The position numbers and the translations under genes were made by a program. The notes under the pieces were generated by a model. That model was given only the letters and a program-made list of their open reading frames with translations, was not told the origin of the DNA and searched no databases. From JBKQWK01 sp052139595 (GTDB lineage: Bacteria > Actinomycetota > Thermoleophilia > UBA2241): DNA of 12,933 bases. This document shows, piece by piece, positions 1 through 5,505 of the stretch. How positions within the stretch are numbered: position 1 is the stretch's first letter; the number at the start of each line of letters is the position of its first letter. The stretch lies in contig JBKQWK010000182.1 of assembly GCA_052139595.1 (NCBI GenBank), positions 1-12,933 of the forward strand. Reading direction: 5' to 3'.

Positions 1-50
1 CCGTGCCGGCCGGCGGCGCCAGCTCCTCGGCCGGCCGCCGTCCCGGCGTC

Positions 51-1499
51 CTACTCCTGCGAGAAGAAGATGTTCTTGACTTCGGTGTACAGCTCCACGG
101 CGTGCATGCCCATCTCGCGCCCCATGCCGCTACGGCCGTAGCCGCCAAAGGGCGCCTCGGTGTGCACGCTGTGCGACGAGTTGACGCTGATCGTGCCCGT
201 GCGCAAGCCTTTGGCAACGCGAATCGCCCTGCCCAGGTCACGCGTCCATACCGACCCCGAGAGGCCGTAGTCGACGTCGTTGGCCAGTCTGATCGCCTCA
301 TCCTCGTCGGTGAAGGGGATAACGCTGGCCACGGGGCCGAAGATCTCCTCCTGAGCCACCCGCATCCCGTTGTCAACGTCGGCGAGCACGCTCGGCCGCA
401 GGTAGAAGCCCGCCGCGCCGCCGACGACCGGCGGGATCGACCCACCGACAACGAGCCGCGCCCCCTCCCCGCGCGCGATCTCCAGGTAGTCGCGCGAAGT
501 TTGCCGCTGCGCTGCCGAGATCAGCGGCCCAATCTCCGTCGCTTCGTCAAGCGGCTGGCCTACGGTCAGTTGCTCGGTCCGCTTGGCCATCGCCGCGACA
601 AAGTCGTCGTAGACCGGGCGCTCGACCAGCACCCGCGAGCGCGCACAGCAGTCCTGCCCGCAGTTGCCAAACACCGACCAGACAGCCCGGTCGACCGCCT
701 TCTCCATGTCGGCATCGGCGAAGATGATGTTGGCCGACTTGCCGCCCAGCTCGAGCGAGACGCGAGTGATGTTCGTGGCACACTGAGCCATGATCTGTGC
801 TCCCACGGCCGTGGAACCGGTAAAGGCGACCTTGGCCACCCGCGGGTCGGCGACGAGGGCGGCGCCGACGGCGCCGCCCGGCCCCGGCAGCACCGAGATC
901 GCCTCCGGCGGCAGACCGGCGGCCACGAGCACCTCAGCCAGCAGCAGCACGGTCAGCGGCGTGTAGCTCGCCGGCTTCACAATCACCGTGTTGCCACAGG
1001 CAAGCGCCGGCGCAATCTTCCACGAAGCGATCACCAGCGGGAAGTTCCAGGACGTGATCAGAGCGCAGACCCCCACCGGCTCGCGCAGGGTCACATCGAG
1101 GCCAGCATCCTGCACGGGGATGGTCTCACCGAAGATCTTGTTGGCGGCGCCGCCCCAGTACTCGAAGACCTCGGCGGCCAGAGCGATCTCGCCGCGTGCG
1201 TCACGGATCGGCTTGCCGCCGTTGCGCGCCTCGAGCGTCGCCAGCTCGGGCAGACGCTCGCGCAGCAGCGCCGACGCCTGCGTGAGCACGCGCCCGCGCA
1301 ACGTCGCCGAGGTGCGCGGCCAGTGACCTTCAGCGAACGCTTTGTGGGCCACGGCGACGGCGTGAGCCGCGTCTTCCGGCCCGGCTTCGGCCACCTCGGC
1401 CAGCGCCGCGCCGGTGCCCGGCTCAACCACCGTGAACGTCTTGCCGCTCGCCGACGCTGTGCGCCGACCGCCGATGATCAACCCTTCAGCAGCTTCCAT
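51..1499 (-). CDS. NAD(P)-dependent aldehyde dehydrogenase (betaine-aldehyde dehydrogenase-like)
   Basis: This 482-residue protein is a complete member of the aldehyde dehydrogenase superfamily, oxidising an aldehyde to its acid with NAD(P). The catalytic set is intact: oxyanion Asn152 (ITSWNFPL), Lys175 (VKPASYTPL), the cofactor loop FTGST (226-230), general base Glu250 (SLELGGKSANI), nucleophile Cys284 (NCGQDCCARSR) and Glu385 with EEIFGP (384-389). FGGYGRSGMGREMG near the C-terminus is standard. The GQDCCARSR active-site style and overall length resemble betaine-aldehyde and other amino-aldehyde dehydrogenases, but substrate cannot be read from the sequence. It is the last gene of the visible run, separated from the transketolase-like gene by a repeat-bearing spacer, so it could be partly independently expressed. 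With the AOR-family gene at the other end, it gives the operon two unrelated aldehyde oxidisers, suggesting that an aldehyde is a substrate or by-product of the pathway. Confidence 0.92.
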   Translation of the reverse strand: MEAAEGLIIGGRRTASASGKTFTVVEPGTGAALAEVAEAGPEDAAHAVAVAHKAFAEGHWPRTSATLRGRVLTQASALLRERLPELATLEARNGGKPIRDARGEIALAAEVFEYWGGAANKIFGETIPVQDAGLDVTLREPVGVCALITSWNFPLVIASWKIAPALACGNTVIVKPASYTPLTVLLLAEVLVAAGLPPEAISVLPGPGGAVGAALVADPRVAKVAFTGSTAVGAQIMAQCATNITRVSLELGGKSANIIFADADMEKAVDRAVWSVFGNCGQDCCARSRVLVERPVYDDFVAAMAKRTEQLTVGQPLDEATEIGPLISAAQRQTSRDYLEIARGEGARLVVGGSIPPVVGGAAGFYLRPSVLADVDNGMRVAQEEIFGPVASVIPFTDEDEAIRLANDVDYGLSGSVWTRDLGRAIRVAKGLRTGTISVNSSHSVHTEAPFGGYGRSGMGREMGMHAVELYTEVKNIFFSQE

Positions 1500-1655
1500 T
1501 CGCCCTGCCTCCTCGCTCGATCCTGGCCCGTGCACCTCAGCGCCGGCGCGCTGGAACGGCGCGCGAGCGCCGTCGGGCGCACCGGCGGGCCTCAGCGCGC
1601 GTTCGCCGGCCAGCGCGCTACCGCTCGCTACCGCGCGAGCGCCGTCGGGCGCGCC
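1500..1655. other. 156-base spacer, the largest in the operon
   Basis: No gene is supported here. The spacer holds the GC-rich direct repeat and several short inverted repeats, then the Shine-Dalgarno of the aldehyde dehydrogenase. Such structure could stabilise the upstream transcript end or partly terminate transcription, but there is no T-tract on either strand and I see no convincing -35/-10 promoter. Confidence 0.6.
1508..1513 (-). promoter_or_regulatory. Ribosome binding site of the aldehyde dehydrogenase gene
   Basis: The minus strand reads AGGAGG with an 8-base spacer to the ATG at 1499-1497. A longer frame starts at a GTG at 1535 but has no Shine-Dalgarno, so the ATG is chosen. Confidence 0.8.
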
Positions 1656-1664
1656 TCAGCGCGC
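1561..1664. repeat. GC-rich imperfect direct repeat in the spacer between the transketolase-like and ALDH genes
   Basis: The 20-mer GCGCGAGCGCCGTCGGGCGC occurs at 1561-1580 and again at 1633-1652. Each copy is followed by GCCTCAGCGCGC (1589-1600 and 1653-1664), after 8 extra bases (1581-1588) in the first copy only. The second copy runs over the stop codon of the transketolase-like gene (1656-1658). Short hairpins lie in and next to the repeats, for example 1622-1628 with 1635-1641, and 1546-1554 with 1610-1618. Confidence 0.75.
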
Positions 1665-4028
1665 CCGCACGCGAGCGTCCAGATACTCCTTGATCGCCTG
1701 TGCCTGGCTCTCGCCGTCCAGCCCCGCCTCGGCCAGGACCATCGCCCCCTGGCCGCTGCCCAGGTAGTGGCCGTGCCGGTACGGATGCAGCGTCGCTGCT
1801 CGCCCGGCGGCGGAACTCACCCAGCGGTACATCGTCGGCAGCGTAAAGCCGGTGATGCCCATCGCTTCGGCCGCTCGTTCTGCCGGGAAGATGCGTGCCT
1901 GCTCCTCCACCGGCAACAGGTCGAACAGCTCGGCGCTGGCGACGGAGTAGACCATCGCGTCGATGCCCTGCGCCGCAAGCAGCGGCAGCGCCTCCTGCAC
2001 GAAGGCGTAGGTCACCGCGCTCTCCTGCAGGACGATGGTCACGTCACCGGCGCCCTCTGCCTGGCGCAGCGCGTAGACGCCGGTGACGGCCGCCTCGGCC
2101 GGCGCAAGGCCCAGCCCGAGCCGGTCAAGGACCGGCTCCTTGGGCCTGGTCACAAACGGCGCGATCACCGCCGGCCGCTGCGCCAGCGAGGTGGCCACGA
2201 GCGGCCAGATCTCTTGCGGCTCCCACGGCGTCAGCGTGATCGCTGTGCCCAGGGGGAAGTTCTCCTGCAGCAGTTGCAGCGCCTGCGGATCGGCGTGCGT
2301 GGGGCCATCCTCACCGGTCTTGAGGCCGATATGGCCGCAGATGAGTACCAGCGGGTCGTAGGCATCGCCCGAAACGGCGTGTCGGGCCTGAGCGCCGATC
2401 GCGTGCAGACGAGCCGAAATGTGACCGAGCGGCGCCATGAAGGCACCGTAGGACGAGCCGACACCGATGGCATGACCAAAGGTCGAGATGCCCGAGAGAA
2501 CGCCCGAGATCGCGTCTTCGCAGATACCGCCGATCGACAGCAGCCGGGCCTCAGGATTGGTCTCGGCGTTCCAGAAGCCGGCCGGGAAATCGGCGCCGAC
2601 GAGATTGACGCTGGTCGAACCAAGCAAGTCGGCGGCGGCGGCGACAAAGGCGCCGCCGGACTCTTTGTTGAGGAGCTGAAACGCCCGTGCCAGCTCGTCG
2701 CGCAGGGTCGTCGCCGTGCCCGGCGTCAGACGCAGTTCAGCCGGTATCTGCCCGGAGGCGCGGGCTACGCGCTCGTACACGGCTGCGACCCGCGGCGCGC
2801 CGACGCGCGCCGCACGGCCGCGACCGTCGAGCCGCTCGCGCGCCGTTTGCAGGCGCCCAACCAGAGCCGCCGCAGTCGGCCGTTCGTCGGCAACGCGGGC
2901 GCGCACGACTTCGAGCGCGCGCCAGAAGCAGTCTTCGACCACGGCCGCGTCGCTGCCGTTTTGGCAGGTGGTGTCGCTGGGGTCGCAGGTGGGCAGCACA
3001 TCAGCCGCTTTGCCGCCGGTCAGCTCTGCCAGGGCTTCGTAGAAGCCGTCCGAGCAGAGCTTGTGGCCGGCGCCATGCGAAGCCTTGCCCTCAACGCCGT
3101 ACTTCCAGCCCTTGAGGGTGCGGTAAACAAGCGCCGTCGGCTGGCCGTTCTCGATCGTCAACGCATGGCGCTGAGCGGCAATCACCTGCTGAAAGTCGTG
3201 GCCGTTGGGCACGTAGATGACGTTCCAGTCGTGCAGATAGAACAGCTCGCGCGGATCCCACTGCACATAATCGCCCGGCTGATCGCCGTCCCGGCAGACG
3301 CGGTTGCTGTCGATCGAGGCCTGGTTCCAGTCGAGGTGCAAAAAGACGTTGCCCAGCGAGGCAGTACCGGCGGCGGCCAGCGCTTCAACCACGCGTCCCG
3401 GCGTCAGGCCGCCCTCGCCCTCCATGATGTGCACCCGCGGCGCGTTGGCGCCAAAGTAGTCGCGGGCACCAAAGGCGAGGCCGATGGAGCTGGCCAGACC
3501 GACGCCGGAGGCGCCGGTCGAGAGCCGCACAAACGGCGTCGCCGGCGTGGGGTGCCCGTCCAGCGCTCTGGCATGAAAGCGCTTGAACAGCGGCGTGTCG
3601 CTGATCGGATTACGGCGAAAGCCGAGTAGATCTTCGAGGCGCAGACGCTGCTTGTCGTCGCCCGGCAGCAGCGATGGTGCCGCCACGCGCGCCAGCTCGT
3701 CGCGCAGCGCCCACATCGCATACAGACCCATCGCCTTGTGCCCGGCGGCGTACGAAAGCAGGTCGGCATCTTCGCGATCGGGATCAGTTAGGTCGTAGTC
3801 GAGGCTGTCAAAGAGAATCCCCTCAACAAAGCGCCCCGACGAGATTGACCCTCCCGGATGGCCCGATGTCGGCACATAGTTGAAGAGCAGAGCGCACATC
3901 GAACGGTAGATGAGGTCGAGAGTCTCGAACTGAGCGAGTTCCTCGCCGGAGAGCGGGCCCTCACCCGGCCCGGAGGCCTCCGTAATGTCGAGGTAGGTTG
4001 CCCGTCTGGGGCCAAACGAGAATGTCAT
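1656..4028 (-). CDS. Transketolase-family thiamine-diphosphate enzyme, long divergent form
   Basis: This 790-residue protein has the three-part transketolase layout in one chain. The TPP-binding half (about 35-335) shows SGHPGG (55-60), AAGHKAMGLYAMW (94-106) and EGEGG...LDWNQASID (203-239), a variant of the GDG...N diphosphate motif. The pyrimidine-binding half (about 445-625) shows GICEDAISG with the expected catalytic Glu504, and HIGLKTGEDGPTH (566-578). A C-terminal domain (about 640-785) includes HPYRHGHYLGSGQGAM. It is about 100 residues longer than typical transketolases. A cysteine-bearing linker (CDPSDTTCQNG...DC, 348-367) and an Arg-rich helical region lie between the two halves, and KGWKYG recalls AceE-type pyruvate dehydrogenase E1. 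The substrate is not evident. Its place beside hydroxypyruvate-forming genes fits use of hydroxypyruvate as ketol donor, which ordinary transketolases accept. Sugar-phosphate transketolase and 2-oxoacid decarboxylase roles are alternatives. Confidence 0.87.
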   Translation of the reverse strand: MTFSFGPRRATYLDITEASGPGEGPLSGEELAQFETLDLIYRSMCALLFNYVPTSGHPGGSISSGRFVEGILFDSLDYDLTDPDREDADLLSYAAGHKAMGLYAMWALRDELARVAAPSLLPGDDKQRLRLEDLLGFRRNPISDTPLFKRFHARALDGHPTPATPFVRLSTGASGVGLASSIGLAFGARDYFGANAPRVHIMEGEGGLTPGRVVEALAAAGTASLGNVFLHLDWNQASIDSNRVCRDGDQPGDYVQWDPRELFYLHDWNVIYVPNGHDFQQVIAAQRHALTIENGQPTALVYRTLKGWKYGVEGKASHGAGHKLCSDGFYEALAELTGGKAADVLPTCDPSDTTCQNGSDAAVVEDCFWRALEVVRARVADERPTAAALVGRLQTARERLDGRGRAARVGAPRVAAVYERVARASGQIPAELRLTPGTATTLRDELARAFQLLNKESGGAFVAAAADLLGSTSVNLVGADFPAGFWNAETNPEARLLSIGGICEDAISGVLSGISTFGHAIGVGSSYGAFMAPLGHISARLHAIGAQARHAVSGDAYDPLVLICGHIGLKTGEDGPTHADPQALQLLQENFPLGTAITLTPWEPQEIWPLVATSLAQRPAVIAPFVTRPKEPVLDRLGLGLAPAEAAVTGVYALRQAEGAGDVTIVLQESAVTYAFVQEALPLLAAQGIDAMVYSVASAELFDLLPVEEQARIFPAERAAEAMGITGFTLPTMYRWVSSAAGRAATLHPYRHGHYLGSGQGAMVLAEAGLDGESQAQAIKEYLDARVRAR

Positions 4029-4036
4029 TGGGACCG

Positions 4037-4042
4037 CTCCTT
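4037..4042 (-). promoter_or_regulatory. Ribosome binding site of the transketolase-like gene
   Basis: The minus strand reads AAGGAG with an 8-base spacer to the ATG at 4028-4026. A longer frame from a GTG at 4130 would overlap the end of the glycerate kinase gene and has no such site, so the start at 4028 is chosen. Confidence 0.8.
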
Positions 4043-4086
4043 CGTATCGGGCTGCCTCTGCGATCGTGGCGGCCGGCCGGCGTTGC

Positions 4087-5505
4087 TCACCGGGCACCTG
4101 CACCATCGCTCGGCAAGATGAGTACTGCACGCACGTCGTTGACGTTGGTCTGTGTCGGACCGCTGATCACGAGATCATCGAGACCGGCAAAAAACGTATA
4201 GGCATCATTGTCGGCCAGGAGCGCCACCGGGTCGAGCCCGCGCGCGGCGGCACGGGCGAGCGTATCGGGCATCACAAAGGCGCCGGCGTTGTCTTCGCTA
4301 CCGTCGGTGCCGTCGCTGTCGGCGGCGAGGGCATAGATGCCGTCCTTGCCGGCGAGGGTCATCGCCAGGCTGAGCAGGTACTCAGTGTTGGGCCCACCGC
4401 GGCCGTGACCGCGCACCGTCACCGTCGTTTCGCCGCCGGAGAGCAAAACGAGCGGCAGCGCTGCTGCGCCGGCAAGCCGGCTGGGCGCGCCAAACACTTC
4501 GCTGCGGCTGCCGGCCACCTGGCTGCGGGCGCTTGAGAGCGGCGCCGGCGAGCGCTGCGCTGGCGCCAGGCTCAGGGCAAGCTCGGCCTGCTTACGGCCA
4601 ACTTCGCGCGCCTCGCCTTCGATCGCCGCGCCGATCAGCTGCACGTCGACATCACTGACCCTGGCCGCCGCTGCGGCCGCCGCCAGGGCGTCGGCCGCTG
4701 TTGCCAAGATGATGACCTCGCCGCGGCTCAGGCGGCCATCACCGGGCTTGGGCGTCTCTGCCGGTGCGCCGGGACCGCCGGCGGCGCCGGCCCGCAGGTG
4801 CGCAAGCACCGCCGGCGGCGGCTTGAGGCGATACTTCGCGATCACACCCAGGGCCTCAGCATAGGTCGTCGGATCGGCGACGCTCGGCCCTGAGGCGACA
4901 GTCGCCGGATCATCATCGGGCACATCGGAGATGATCAAGGTGACGATGCGCGCCGGCCAGGCCGCCAGCGCCAGACGGCCGCCCTTGATCGCTGAGAGGT
5001 GCTTGCGCACGCAGTTGATCTCGGTAATCGTCGCCCCGCAGCGCAGGAGCATGTCGTTCACGGCCTGCTTATCGGCCAAGCTGATGCCGGCTGCCGGCAG
5101 GGCAAGCAGGGACGAGCCGCCGCCGGAGATAAGACAGAGGACGAGATCGTCCTCCGAGAGGCCGGCGAGTTCGCCCAAGAGCCGCTTGGCGGCCGCCTGG
5201 CCGACTGCGTCGGGCTGCGGGTGGCCGGCCTCGATAACTTCGATCGGGCCGGCCGGCCGGCCGTAGCCGTAACGGGTAACGACGAGGCCGCCAAGCGGCC
5301 CCGGCCAGTGCTCTGCTACCGCTGCCGCCATAGCGGCAGCGGCTTTACCGGCGCCGACAACGACCGTGCGCCCGGCCGGCAGGGCCGGCAGACGCCCCGG
5401 CACAAGGGCGGCCGCTGAAGCGGCCGTCACTGCCGCCGCAAAGAGCGACTGCAGAAACCCGCGTGGGTCTGCCCTCACTGCCTCTGCCGGCGACGCCTGG
5501 CTCAT
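4087..5505 (-). CDS. gckA: Glycerate 2-kinase, MOFRL family (GckA/TtuD type)
   Basis: This 472-residue enzyme phosphorylates D-glycerate to 2-phosphoglycerate with ATP, feeding lower glycolysis. The N-terminal kinase domain shows VVGAGKAA with conserved Lys54, AGHPQPD (93-99), LISGGGSSLL (125-134), KHLSAIKGGRLA and ISDVPDDDPATVASGP (192-207). The C-terminal MOFRL domain starts near 350 with LSGGETTVTV, then GRGGPNTEY (Arg369), DSDGTDGSEDNAGA (397-409) and GPTQTNVNDVRA. Between about 311 and 349 there is an Ala/Ser/Pro/Arg-rich stretch that looks like an insertion compared with typical family members of about 420-450 residues. The ATG overlaps the stop of the GcvT-SHMT gene by 4 bases and has no strong Shine-Dalgarno of its own, so translational coupling is likely. 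It completes the serine-to-2-phosphoglycerate sequence encoded upstream. Confidence in family and reaction is high; the 2-phospho product follows from the family. Confidence 0.93.
   Translation of the reverse strand: MSQASPAEAVRADPRGFLQSLFAAAVTAASAAALVPGRLPALPAGRTVVVGAGKAAAAMAAAVAEHWPGPLGGLVVTRYGYGRPAGPIEVIEAGHPQPDAVGQAAAKRLLGELAGLSEDDLVLCLISGGGSSLLALPAAGISLADKQAVNDMLLRCGATITEINCVRKHLSAIKGGRLALAAWPARIVTLIISDVPDDDPATVASGPSVADPTTYAEALGVIAKYRLKPPPAVLAHLRAGAAGGPGAPAETPKPGDGRLSRGEVIILATAADALAAAAAAARVSDVDVQLIGAAIEGEAREVGRKQAELALSLAPAQRSPAPLSSARSQVAGSRSEVFGAPSRLAGAAALPLVLLSGGETTVTVRGHGRGGPNTEYLLSLAMTLAGKDGIYALAADSDGTDGSEDNAGAFVMPDTLARAAARGLDPVALLADNDAYTFFAGLDDLVISGPTQTNVNDVRAVLILPSDGAGAR

Noticed and set aside
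5..40. A possible transcription terminator after the ALDH gene (5-12 pairing with 28-35, or 11-17 with 34-40)
   Set aside because: The stems are short in very GC-rich DNA, there is no T-tract in the direction of transcription, and the window ends here.
3..3629. A 1208-codon open frame on the plus strand, antisense to the ALDH and transketolase-like genes
   Set aside because: It mirrors the codon bias of GC-rich minus-strand genes that have clear catalytic motifs. The translation is Arg/Ala/His-rich without any recognisable domain, and it runs across a spacer and two genes.
4029..4130. An upstream GTG start adding 34 residues to the transketolase-like protein
   Set aside because: It would overlap the glycerate kinase gene by 44 bases and lacks a Shine-Dalgarno, while AAGGAG sits correctly before the ATG at 4028.
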